NCBI GenBank assembly: GCA_039545275.1
Contig: BCHS01000016.1
Location: 391,604-455,603, forward strand
Origin: Pseudomicrostroma phylloplanum
Taxonomy: Eukaryota; Basidiomycota; Exobasidiomycetes; Microstromatales
DNA: 64,000 nt
Direction: 5' to 3'
Below are positions 1 through 9,593 of this stretch, one piece after another. The position numbers were made by a program, and so were the translations under genes. The notes beneath the pieces are model-generated. The model was not told the origin of the DNA, ran no database searches, and saw only the letters and a list, made by a program, of their open reading frames with translations. Position 1 is the stretch's first letter. Each line of letters starts with the position of its first letter.

Positions 1-3000
1 GAGTCTCCTCGGGCTACAGAAGAGGCAGCTCCAAGTCGTGCGTCGATCTCCGCATCGAGGGCCTCTCCTCCGCACTCTACAACACCCGATCGATCGCTGC
101 CCTCTTGGTCCGAGACGAAGACTCCGAGGCCAGCTTCTCGGACGAGCAAGCATCTCACATCTCCTGATCAGAGCACAGCAGGATCATCCTTGGTAGAGTT
201 TCCGCCGACACAAGGAGCAGATCATTCGAAGCTTGATGTCAGCTTCAAGCCTGAAGCGAGCGTACAAGCTGCTGACGAGCACGGTGCTGCTGAGGAGCAG
301 TCAGTCATCAACGCTGAAGAGAGCGTCAAAGAGGCAGCGGCTGATCAAACCGGCGACGTCGAGGAGAGCATGTGCTCCGACAAAGAGGACGAGGCTTCCT
401 TCAGTACACCGGGCGCTATCGATCGCTCTATCTCCTACTCCCATGCATCTCTTCGAAGCAGTCCTGACGACAAATCTCCAGACAGCTTTTCTTCTCTGCG
501 CTCTCGACGACCAATGACACCCTCCAGTGCACAGCGTCCCTCACCCGGCAACGTGAGCTTCTCGACGGCACGCGATCATGAGAGCTCGCCTGCTGCTGCG
601 AAGCTGGAGAGGAAAGGTGTACCACAGCTGCTACAGGATCTGGTTCCGCCAGCTCCTATGCCTGGGGTAAGAAAGGCTTTGCCTGTGGAGAAGATCGAGC
701 CGCCGAAAGAGGTGGAGAAGGAGGAGGAGGACAACGCAGCTGCAGTGTTGCTAGATACGTCACCTACGACAGCGCTCACTGCTCCAGCAGAACAAGCTCA
801 TCCTCAGGCAGATGAGACCGAAGTAGATGCCCTCCACCGCCTTTCTGCGGTGCGCTCGGCCCTCGAAGAGTTCACCACAGCTCAATCGATTCGGCTCGGT
901 ACCCTGTCCACTCGGCTGGAGCAAGACCAGTCCGAAGCCACTCGCCTACGCTCACTCTTGTCCAACGAGCTACAGAGCCGCGTCGCTCTTCTCGACGAGG
1001 TGACCTCTACCAAGCTCGAACTCGATCGACTAAGGGAGGAGAGCGAGCGGGTCAGAGCTGAGCGGGAGCAGGAGAGACTGTGGGTGGGGCAGAGGGACGA
1101 GGAGCTTAGAGGTCTTGTCAGGAAGCTCGAACAGCAGCTCGAGAGGCGCTTCTCTGCCAGTATCTCTAACGTGAAAGTGACGGAGTCAGGCCAGGACGTA
1201 CAGATGCAGGATCTCAAGGCTGAGCTGGAGAGGGAAAGGCAGGCGAGAATCATCGAGAGGCGCGACCTTGAGATCCGACTGGCGGCAGCCACGAGCGCTA
1301 CAAGCTCTGCTTCTCCCAGTGCCAGCCCGGAAAGCGGAAGCAATGATGCTGCTGCTGCCGGCCAGAGGGCCCTGGAGGAGGCGGTGCGCAGGGCTCGAGA
1401 GAGTGTCGAGCGAGACCATGAAGTCAAGGTCTACAGGATGGAGCGGGAGCACGAGGAAGCCCTCGAGGCCCTGCAAGATCAGCTCGATCGCGCTGAGGCG
1501 GCCGACCGTTCGGTATCTTCTGGCGAGCGAGATAGCAAGCGAGTGGCATCACTCGAGGCGGAGATTGCGAGGCTCGAGCGTGCTCTACAAGAGGCTACGG
1601 ATATCAGCAGCAGCTTCCGCGCGAACGGGAGCGCTGAGAAGAATACCCCGCGCGCAGAGGATCTCAACAAGCTTCGAAATGAGAAAGACGAGGCCGAACG
1701 CTTGGCTGGACAGCGACTGCAGATCATCAACGATCTCGAGGTCGACATCGGGCGCTTCCACGGTGAGCGAGCTACGAATGCTCGCCAGCTGGATAGCCTC
1801 AAGGAAGCGGCCGATGCCATGAACGGAGAGGTCGTGCAACCTCTGAAGACGGAGGTGGCCACATTGGAGGCAGCCGTAAAGAGGTTGCAAGGAGAGAAGG
1901 CGGCGGTAGAGAGGCAGAGCCAGCAGGACATTGAAGGCTTCGAGCACGAGATCGCGCAGAGCGAGGAGGAGCGAGAGCGGGCTGAATTCCTCCTTCAAGA
2001 ATCGCAAGTCGAGAGGAAGAATCTGGCAGAGGAGATGCAGACTCTTCAGCAAAGTATGGCTGAGCTGGAGAGCGAGTCTTCCCAGCAAGCGCAGCGGATC
2101 GACGAGCTCGAGCAGGAGCTGGCTGCCGCACGCGAACAACTCGACTCGTCTCTTGTCACCGCTTCTTCATCTCGAACGTCCCTCGAAGCGCAAGTCACCA
2201 CTCTCCAAGAAGCGCTCGAGCTCGCCAATACGACCAAGTCATCAATCCACAGTCGCCTCGTCAGCCTCGAAGGCGAGGTCAAGACGCTCACCACTCGCAA
2301 CGAGGTGCTGGCGCGAGAGGCGAGCGATTCGGACATGAAGCGCTTAAAGCTGCAGAAGGCGAATGAGGTCCTCTATGCCGAGTTTGAGAAGATGGGCATC
2401 GCGCTTGAGACGAAACAGCTCGAAGTGGAGATGCTCAAGAGGAAGGTCAAGAAGCCGGACGTAGTGGGTGAAGGCCACAAGGAGGGTACTGTCACAGCTG
2501 CGGAGGCTCTCAAGGCCAAGCGGGCGAGGGAAACCATCGCGGCAGACAGAGAGGCAGAAGAGTCTAGTGCTGCCGAGGTCCTTCTGGAGAAGGGTCCCAA
2601 CCCGCTGCGGGCTCGAGGTAGGAAGACTATCGACCCCTGGGCCCAGCAACAGGCAGCTCTTGCTATCAGGGAAAGCGAAAATGACAATGGCAGGACGCCC
2701 ACGGCAGCCACTTCGAGGACTGGAGGCACGATCTTGAGCACTCGAACAGCTATCAAGGCGAACGAGAGTCGTCAATCGGCGGAAGAACCTGCTCGACGCC
2801 TCTCCAGCAGGGCAGCGGCGACGGACAAGCCACGGAGCGTCCTCGGCCCTTCTGCGGTCGGAAACGCTTCGCATCCCCGAGCAAGTCGTGTTTCTCGCGT
2901 CAGCAAGTACTCTGTCGATCTCTCCGAGACGGATGATCAGCCGGACGCAACCAAAGAGAGTGCCGCTGGCGCTGCCGCTCCCATCGCAGCGGCTACCCGT

Positions 3001-3720
3001 CGAGGATCCACCTCTTCGCTCTCGTCGAACCTGACCGCCGCCTCCTCAACTTCGTCCCGGAGCAAACACTCCGTACACGACTCGCGCAGTCTCACCACCG
3101 GCGAGACAATGGCGATGCCCAGCGCAATGAGGAGGGGAAGCGCGACCTCTACTGCCAGCAGTCAGCACAGCCAGAGTCAGAGCCAGAGTCGCGACGAGCC
3201 CATGTCCCTCGATGAGCTACGCTCCGAATTCGGCGCTAGCGCCACCGGGAGTGCAAGTGCCAGACTAAGAGGCTCGCATTCTTCCTCTCTGGCCAGCAGA
3301 AGTCTCGCCACGCGCAGTATCAGCGTCTCGCAGACTTCCTACTCGCAGTCGCGCTCCCAGCGAACGCAGAGGCAGAGGGAGCGAGAGGAGCAAGGCAGTG
3401 AGGTGGAGTCGGAGATGATGGATCTGGTGGAGAGTGATCTTGATGCTGAAGGGCAGACGGACGAAGAGGAGGCAGAGGGAGAAGGAGCAGGGCAGACTAC
3501 ACCTACCTCTCGCTCCCATCGTACCAAGGCCAGCTTCAGTGTCAGTGTCAGTAAGGCTGCAGCTGGAGAGGGCTACGACGATGAGACAGAAACGGCAGCC
3601 TCCCTCTCCTCTATTCCTGAGCGCGAGAAGAGGCTGCACGCTGCAGAGCTGAGGGTGCCCCGCTCGTTGCTTGCTTCTGCTCGCTCTAATAGGAGGAGGG
3701 AGGAGGAAAGAGCGTTCTGA
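1..3720 (+). CDS. Coiled-coil protein, 5'-truncated by the window edge
   Basis: The frame is open from base 1 to the TGA at 3718-3720 with no convincing ATG near its beginning, so the true start, and possibly other exons, lies upstream. About 1240 residues are visible. The first ~280 are Ser/Pro/Glu-rich and probably disordered. A long heptad-like stretch rich in Glu, Leu, Arg and Gln follows (roughly bases 830-2460), typical of a parallel coiled coil. The C-terminal third is Ser/Arg/Thr-rich, with runs such as SQSQSQSR, an acidic patch and a basic tail. This architecture is seen in cytoskeletal, spindle-pole and motor-tail proteins. A kinesin or similar head could lie upstream but none is visible, so no function is assigned. 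It converges with the CaaX-protein gene. Confidence 0.75.
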   Translation, partial: ESPRATEEAAPSRASISASRASPPHSTTPDRSLPSWSETKTPRPASRTSKHLTSPDQSTAGSSLVEFPPTQGADHSKLDVSFKPEASVQAADEHGAAEEQSVINAEESVKEAAADQTGDVEESMCSDKEDEASFSTPGAIDRSISYSHASLRSSPDDKSPDSFSSLRSRRPMTPSSAQRPSPGNVSFSTARDHESSPAAAKLERKGVPQLLQDLVPPAPMPGVRKALPVEKIEPPKEVEKEEEDNAAAVLLDTSPTTALTAPAEQAHPQADETEVDALHRLSAVRSALEEFTTAQSIRLGTLSTRLEQDQSEATRLRSLLSNELQSRVALLDEVTSTKLELDRLREESERVRAEREQERLWVGQRDEELRGLVRKLEQQLERRFSASISNVKVTESGQDVQMQDLKAELERERQARIIERRDLEIRLAAATSATSSASPSASPESGSNDAAAAGQRALEEAVRRARESVERDHEVKVYRMEREHEEALEALQDQLDRAEAADRSVSSGERDSKRVASLEAEIARLERALQEATDISSSFRANGSAEKNTPRAEDLNKLRNEKDEAERLAGQRLQIINDLEVDIGRFHGERATNARQLDSLKEAADAMNGEVVQPLKTEVATLEAAVKRLQGEKAAVERQSQQDIEGFEHEIAQSEEERERAEFLLQESQVERKNLAEEMQTLQQSMAELESESSQQAQRIDELEQELAAAREQLDSSLVTASSSRTSLEAQVTTLQEALELANTTKSSIHSRLVSLEGEVKTLTTRNEVLAREASDSDMKRLKLQKANEVLYAEFEKMGIALETKQLEVEMLKRKVKKPDVVGEGHKEGTVTAAEALKAKRARETIAADREAEESSAAEVLLEKGPNPLRARGRKTIDPWAQQQAALAIRESENDNGRTPTAATSRTGGTILSTRTAIKANESRQSAEEPARRLSSRAAATDKPRSVLGPSAVGNASHPRASRVSRVSKYSVDLSETDDQPDATKESAAGAAAPIAAATRRGSTSSLSSNLTAASSTSSRSKHSVHDSRSLTTGETMAMPSAMRRGSATSTASSQHSQSQSQSRDEPMSLDELRSEFGASATGSASARLRGSHSSSLASRSLATRSISVSQTSYSQSRSQRTQRQREREEQGSEVESEMMDLVESDLDAEGQTDEEEAEGEGAGQTTPTSRSHRTKASFSVSVSKAAAGEGYDDETETAASLSSIPEREKRLHAAELRVPRSLLASARSNRRREEERAF

Positions 3721-3949
3721 GATGCTAGGATGCTGAAATGCTTTTGTCGTGGTATACCCTGTGCTTGCTGCTATGGCTTCTACCCCTAGTCCATTCATCG
3801 CTTATGCTGTGCTATGAAGCTGCGAAGGCAAGTATATACCCTTCAGTCAACCATTAGACTTGACCACGAGCGCGAAGAGAGTGGTATCAATACATTCCTC
3901 AACGCTCATCTGTCCACAACACCCCGTTCCTTCCCTTATTATGCTCCCC

Positions 3950-4866
3950 TTACATGACCACACACCCTCCTCCCCCTCTCCCTGCACCACTCTCTCTATC
4001 CACCCTCTCCTGCTGTTCCTCCCTCAATTGTGCCACCAGTCTCTCCACTCCAGCCAGATCAGTGACGGCTCTCCCGCTGTCCCAGTCCACGACGAGGAGC
4101 TCGCTGTCCTTCAGACGGGAGACGAGGGAAGAGTCGTCTAGTTGGGACCACTGCTGCTGAGACTGGGGTGCGATTTCTTGCGCTGGTGCCTCGGGTTGGA
4201 GTTGAGATGGGCTCGAGGAGGGATCAGAAGAAGAGGAAGAGGAAGGATTGCTAGACTGGTAGGCCCGTACTCTGGTGCGCATCTCCCCCCTCGAGAGACG
4301 CGAAGGGTCCGAGCTGGCCGCTGCGGCTGGTGGCGGGGCGCGACGAGGAGTGGTAGGGACGTCTTGCTGCGTCTGCGCCTGCGTCTGCTTGACGTTTGCT
4401 TTCCCCAGTCCAAGCCCAAGCCCCAGCCCAAGCCCTAGTCCAGATATCGATTCCTCCTCCGCCCCACCCCCAGCTTGCTTCAGATACCCAAGGATAGTCT
4501 GCACCTGCCCCGGCGTCGGTGGCTCTTTGGCCCTCTCCTTTACCTCGAGCTCCACCTCTAGTCCATGCGCCGAGGAGGATGCTTCGCGTAGGAACTCTTG
4601 CCCGGGGGATTCATGAAAGTGGGCTGCGCTGCTGCTGCTGCCTTCATGGTCGGAGGAGGGAGAAGGAGTGGGGTCTCCACTGCGTTGGGCGCGCCTGAGG
4701 AGGGCGAGTGCGCGAAGAGAGGTGGGCGAGGAGGGGTTGTGGCTGTGTGGTGGTGCAAGGAAGAGGTTGTGAGTCAGTGGCGGTGGTGATGGCTGCTCCT
4801 CGTCGATGGGTCTGTGTACTCACTAGAGTGTGATGAGGGGAGCCGTCTTGTGGAACCGAAGGCTCA
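3950..4866 (-). CDS. Small low-complexity protein with C-terminal CaaX box
   Basis: Proposed model: complement(join(3950..4742, 4820..4866)), 279 residues. The reading frame from 4819 down to the stop at 3950 is open and protein-like. It has a Leu/Arg/Ala segment (LRALALLRRAQRSG), a (Gly-Leu) run from a hexanucleotide-type repeat at about 4405-4440, a Ser/Pro middle, and a C-terminal amphipathic Leu/Glu/Arg stretch. It ends GGGGCVVM. CVVM fits a CaaX prenylation signal, and Met at the last position usually means farnesylation, so membrane attachment is inferred. Exon 1 begins MSFGSTRRLPSSHSS. The intron uses donor GTACAC (4819) and acceptor CACACAG (4743). A stronger-looking GTGAGT donor lies 4 bases upstream but would put exon 2 out of frame. 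No family was recognised; it is not a G-protein gamma subunit by any motif seen. Confidence 0.5.
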
Positions 4867-5370
4867 TGGTGTGTCTTGATAGTGAGTACTGGTATTAGGT
4901 GAGCTTGGTGCTGCTAATGGTGGTGGCGGTAGTGGTGCCCTTGGTAGTCCACTTTCCCAGCCCTTGGTCTTGTGCGTCTGTTTCCGTTTCTCCACATCAT
5001 CAGCCTTGCAACGCTTTTCCCTCCGCTGCTCCGCCTCGGCTGTGCCTCTTTGCCCTGATTGGCGGGAGATGCGGGGTGGGAAAACAAGAGGGGCAGGCGA
5101 CGCGGCGCAGGACACGCAGAACATCCGCTTCCGTCGATGGATGGATGCAATCAATCACAATTCAGATCTTGCATCCACTCCATCCATCCATCCACTCACA
5201 ACCAGTAGCCTGGATACCATATTCACTTCGCAGCTACACATCACAGTCGCGTAACATCCATCACCTCGACGTGTCACACGTCGCCATCGCCCACTCTACT
5301 CCTTTAGCACCCTCCGCCCACACGCCCTCGACGCGTCTTGCTTTTTTGACCCCCCAACCCACCATCAACC
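4867..5370. promoter_or_regulatory. Divergent intergenic region, CaaX gene / membrane-protein gene
   Basis: About 500 bases separate the two start codons. They include a CATC-rich tract near 5170-5190 and pyrimidine-rich sequence (CCACC/CTCC) just before the ATG at 5371, as is common in fungal promoters. I see no RNA gene and no clear TATA box. The short ORFs here are low-complexity and have no start context. Confidence 0.4.
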
Positions 5371-6635
5371 ATGTCCACCACCTCCACCCCCTTCAAGGGC
5401 GCCCTCAAGGGAAAGCGCAAGACCGACCTCTCCGAGATCGCCGCCGCACTCGGCATATCCGTACACGCCAAGCGAGACGAACTCGAAGACGACATCAAGA
5501 AGCACCTCGTCGCCAACAGGAGCAAACTCGAGAATGATGGCAGATTCGAGGGACTCTACAACTCCCTCGACCGTGGTGAGAGGAAGGCTGGCAAGTCCTA
5601 CGAAGGGTGAGCACCGCAAAGTATCCACGCGCTTATGCAGTCACGCTCAGTCTGACACCCGTCTTACTCTCCCTCCCCACCCCCACCTCCAGCTCCAGCG
5701 ACTCTGATGCTGGCTCACCTCACTCACCTCGCACCCCAATGAAGCACAGCCAGACCATCGTCAGCCGCGTAAACGGCGCTGCATCCGACGCCATCGCCGA
5801 TGCATCTGCCCTCGGCTCCCAAGTCAAGGCTCGAGCCCAAAAGGCCGGCGAGGATCTCAACCTCTCCTCTACTATCCGCCGAGCTCAGAGGGCCACTGAG
5901 GACCTATCCCTCTCCAACACCATCGAGGGGGTACAAGTCGAGGGACAGCACGCCATCGACGAGGCCTCCCGAGCTGCTCAGACCGTGGTGCGAAGGAGCC
6001 GATCCATCAGCAAGGCCACTGAGAAGAAGGCCGTTCGTGCCCTGCACTCCACGCGCGAGTTCTTCTCCGACTCGAACAACCTCATCCGTATCTTGCTGGT
6101 GGTCGAGGCATTCATCCTCATCGCCAACATCTACCCTACGCGAAGCTACTCCTTTGGCGAGTCCAAAGCGGAGCACCTGATCAAGCACGCCTCCCTCGAC
6201 GGCATCAACACTCCACGCTGGTCCCTCACCTTGCCAGACCCCTTGGGCTTCTTCAAGATCAACAAGTTCTGGCAGCCCATCATCCTCTGGACAGCCTGGA
6301 CCGTGGGCATCCCTTCGCTCGCAGCCCACCTCATCACCTTCCAGAGGAGACACGAGCCATCCCCTGTCACGTTTGCCTATGTCCGTCTGGCCCTCCTCAC
6401 GTTCCTCACCTCCTCCTCGTCCCTCCTCGTCGGAGGCGTCAACGGCGGTAATCTGCCCACCTCCTTCGGCGTAGCTGCCGGCCTGCCCGTAGCGCAGAAG
6501 CTGGGTCTGGTTGGCAGCTTGAGGGCGAACACGAGCTACGGATCGGTTCCCCTCGATGGCGGTGTGCAGATTCTCCTCACGGGACTCGTTGCGGCACTCG
6601 CCACGTACGAGGCAGTCGCTACGAGGGCCAGGTAG
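5371..6635 (+). CDS. Multi-span membrane protein with SAP/HeH-like N-terminus
   Basis: Model: join(5371..5606, 5693..6635), 392 residues. The 86-base intron has donor GTGAGC and acceptor CTCCAG, and the phase matches exactly. The first ~50 residues (LSEIAAALGISVHAKRDEL then DIKKHL) resemble the two-helix SAP/HeH fold used by some nuclear DNA- or chromatin-binding proteins; this is a pattern match only. A Ser/Asp linker and an Ala/Arg/Ser-rich amphipathic region follow. Then come four hydrophobic segments: near ILLVVEAFILIANIYP, IILWTAWTVGIPSLAAHLI, a Leu/Thr/Ser-rich stretch about 30 residues later, and one at the extreme C-terminus (VQILLTGLVAALATYEA). It is therefore probably an integral membrane protein, with nuclear envelope or ER as candidate sites. 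I recognise no named family. It shares a 5' region with the divergent CaaX gene. Confidence 0.8.
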
Positions 6636-6989
6636 GGAGTAGGCCCTGCGAGGAGTGGTCTTGGGGTTGGGATTCGTTGGGGGATGGAGATTCATCTTAT
6701 ATCTTACGTGGGAGCGTAGATGATCCCATTGTAATTGGACCCAAGCAGAGCCGGAATCGCAGCTGGAGGAGGTGTCAAGGAAGCAGCGACGCGTCCCACC
6801 CTCCGACACTTCCGACAAGGGACGTGCAGTCTAATTTACTTGTCGTCCATCGTCCGCCTGGCGTTGTCTTGTCCTTTGCTCTTGCTCTCGGAAAATACAT
6901 TACCTTTGATTCGAACGCTTCTTAACATTGCATGACTTGACTCCTTCCCGTACTCACTATTTCCCGACGGACTCCCCTGCTTGTCCATC
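6636..6989. other. Intergenic, no gene seen
   Basis: About 350 bases lie between the stop of the membrane-protein gene and the ATG at 6990. They hold the presumed 3' UTR of the former and promoter of the latter. I found no supported ORF, RNA gene or repeat. Confidence 0.4.
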
Positions 6990-9446
6990 ATGGACACCAC
7001 TGCGGGCACTATCGACCGCCAGATCAATACCCATCAGCAGCAGCAGCAGCAGCAGCAGGAAGCACAGCATACAGGCGCTCCCATTAGCATGAGCGCCACT
7101 ACAGCTCAGGCAGCAGGAGAAGGCCTCCTGAATGCAGACGCACACGCAGGCGATGGGAGTCTCATCGTCCATCACGCTTCCTCAGCCAACGTCAACGTCA
7201 ATGGAGAGCGAACCCAGCATCATCTCACCACTCGGTCCGGCAGCGCTACTGCTACTGCTGCTGGCGGCGGTGCTGGACAAGTCAAATTCGGCATTGGCAA
7301 CGAAGACACGAGCATGCTTGAGCTTTTTCCTGTACTTGGGGTGAGTGCTCATAGCTCAGCGTCAGAGGGGTGCTCAGCTGATTGGGGGACTGACACTTCT
7401 TCCTTCCACCTGTTCCGCTCGCTTCACTCGCTTCGCTTCTTCTCTTCACTCGCTCCGCTCGTGTGGCGCTACGCAGGTCTCACAGGGCGGAAGGCTGAAG
7501 ATCGACTGGGAGACGGAGAAGGAGGCTGGGTTGTGAGTGCACTCACCCAAAGAGATCGAGCTCGACCGATAAGTAGAGAGAAGCTGATGTGCCCACCTGT
7601 AATCGTGCTTGACAGGACGATTCGACCGGAGGAGAGCCTTTTTGATCTCGTACACAAGAGCAGGTTCGCCCTTCTGGCACCTAGATGGTATGAGCGGTAC
7701 GGCGCTGAGCTTTTCTTTCCTGGGTTGTGCTCTGGACGTCACACAGTCGATTCACCGAGCTCGTCATGGGCGGGAAGAGCATTGCGGCTGCGCTGGGAGT
7801 GTTGCACAGTGGGACTCGCTTGCTTGACTCGTGAGTGTCTAGCGAGCAGGGCGACGTGGGGAGCGCATATATGCTGCTGAACCTCTTCCACTGGATGTCT
7901 ATCTCGCCTTTGGGTTCAACAGAGAGAACGCAGCTCGTCGCTCCATGTCGCCCCTGGAGTCGAAGATGTACGAAGCATGGAAGAACGGGGCTACGCTGCC
8001 CAGTCTAGCGAGTCTTGGCCCCTCAGCAAGTTCAAGTACCACGGCAACTCATCGCGACAGACTTTCTCAACGTCTCGCGCCAGATCAGACGCAGCGAGCT
8101 TCGGCTCTCAGCCAGCTCTACAAGCTCACCGGCCCCTCCAGCGTTACCAGTGAGCAGCTCCAGGCCTTCGAAAGGCAGTACCCGCAGCTGCTGCCCCTCG
8201 TCAGCGCTCGATGCAAGGTCCTGTCGGTGGACGATGATGCAGGGCTGCTGCGCAGTGATCGCGTGAATGCTGAATGTTTGGCGTTGAGGAAGACGATTAA
8301 TATGATGGATGGCGCGGTGAGTCGAGCGCTGTCTGTCCCCTGAGGTAGGCTTCTTCTTTCGACAACAATGGCTTACACAGCCTTTGCACTTGCAGCTTAA
8401 CGACATCGTGGCAATGATCGCAAACGCAGTACAGACGGTAGGTAGACCCTCTCAGCAGGAGTGCGCAGCTCGAGTTCGATGCTGACATTCACAGTGGCAA
8501 CTCTTTGCTCATCATTTGCAAGGTCAACGAGACCAGCGAGCTTCTCAGGGCCAGACTGGAAGGCCTCACTCTGGGCACGGCACCATGCGAAACGTCTCAT
8601 GCTTACAACACTCAGCCATGGATTGATGCTAGCGACCTTCATCTTTCGACTGCGAGCGTTGAAGACCAGCGAGACGCCAATAATTCTGCAGACAATGGGG
8701 TCCTTCACGTCAACAACGACCCAAATGATGATCACATGGCAGATGACGAACACCATCTCGACGAGCACCACACATTGGACACTGCACACGAGCGCGGCGG
8801 GGAGAGCATCATCGATGACGACGACGCCATGTCCGAGGACGGCGCTCAAAACGCAGACCAAGACGCAGCAGAGGATCATGCGCGAAGTTTTTCTCCTGCA
8901 GCACAGAACGGGTCGTCTGACTGTAACGAAGGTGACAACGACGAGACCAGAGAGATGCATGGCACTTCACGCTGCGGTGAAACGCAGGGCCATCCTGCGA
9001 GCGAGGCCTCCGACACGGAGCGCGTCGAGAGACTCCTCAGCGATCCCCCCGAGGCGTCTGTACAGGTAAGGGACTTCGCTGCCAATGTGCAAGCAGACTT
9101 AAACGTTATCTCTGCAGCTACGCAAGGCGACGAAGAAGCGCAATGCGAACCCCTTATCGAGATCCCCCGTCGACCAGAGACGAACAGCGTGACTGGCTTC
9201 ATGAGTCTGGGCAAGAAACCCACTTTCGCTCTTCTGCCGCAAATGGCCCACGAGGAAGCTTCTTCTCCTCCACGAGGACCAGATGGCGAGCTGGATGCCA
9301 CTGAGAAAGCTCAGAGTGGCGCTGCAGGCGGAGGAAGTGGTGGAGAAGGCGGCGGCGGCAGCGGCGGCAAGTCTCTCCCCTTCGCTCCTGCGGGGAGTAG
9401 CGGTAGAGGCTCGACTCCCTTTGTCATCGCAGGACGTAAGGAGTAA
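6990..9446 (+). CDS. Unrecognised seven-exon protein with poly-Gln and acidic regions
   Basis: Model: join(6990..7340, 7477..7532, 7616..7687, 7747..7830, 7923..8316, 8396..8437, 8523..9446), about 640 residues. All phases agree at the junctions. The N-terminus has eight consecutive Gln codons (CAG run about 7034-7058). Exons 1-5 encode what looks like a folded region, including VKFGIGNEDTSMLELFPVLG, FTELVMGGKSIAAALGVL and ENAARRSMSPLESKMYEAW, then a Ser/Leu/Gln helical stretch. The last exon is Asp/Asn/His-rich (acidic) with a Gly-rich tail. Two points are uncertain. An alternative acceptor at 8494 for intron 6 would cause an early stop. A possible further intron at 9066-9117 (GTAAGG...CTGCAG) would replace the Gly-rich tail with a short basic one. 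I cannot assign a family. It converges with the eIF2D gene 147 bases downstream. Confidence 0.6.
7034..7058 (+). repeat. CAG trinucleotide repeat (poly-Gln)
   Basis: Eight successive CAG codons in the first exon of the seven-exon gene encode a poly-glutamine run. Such tracts are often length-polymorphic between strains. Confidence 0.9.
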
Positions 9447-9593
9447 GACGGAGAGTTGCGAATACACTTCATGTGGTCCTTTCCATTCGATTCGATTCGA
9501 ATGAGGTAATGAACCAAATGTCCGAATCTCCAGCTACGACTGGTATCACGGTGAAATCTCCCCTCTTCCCCTCTGGTTGCACCCTCGTCCCAC

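Noticed and set aside
882..2874. Long minus-strand Ser/Arg/Leu ORFs opposite the coiled-coil gene
   Set aside because: They are the antisense of Glu/Gln/Ala-rich codons, with no start context or splice signals.
4558..4758. Alternative exon of the CaaX gene in the other frame (from MHHHTATTPP)
   Set aside because: It ends in a stop after 66 residues and lacks the CVVM tail. Its composition is only Pro/Ala low complexity.
8438..8494. Shorter intron 6 in the seven-exon gene, with an exon beginning WQLFAHHLQ
   Set aside because: It leads to a stop after about 43 codons and abandons the long downstream ORF. The acceptor at 8522 keeps the frame.
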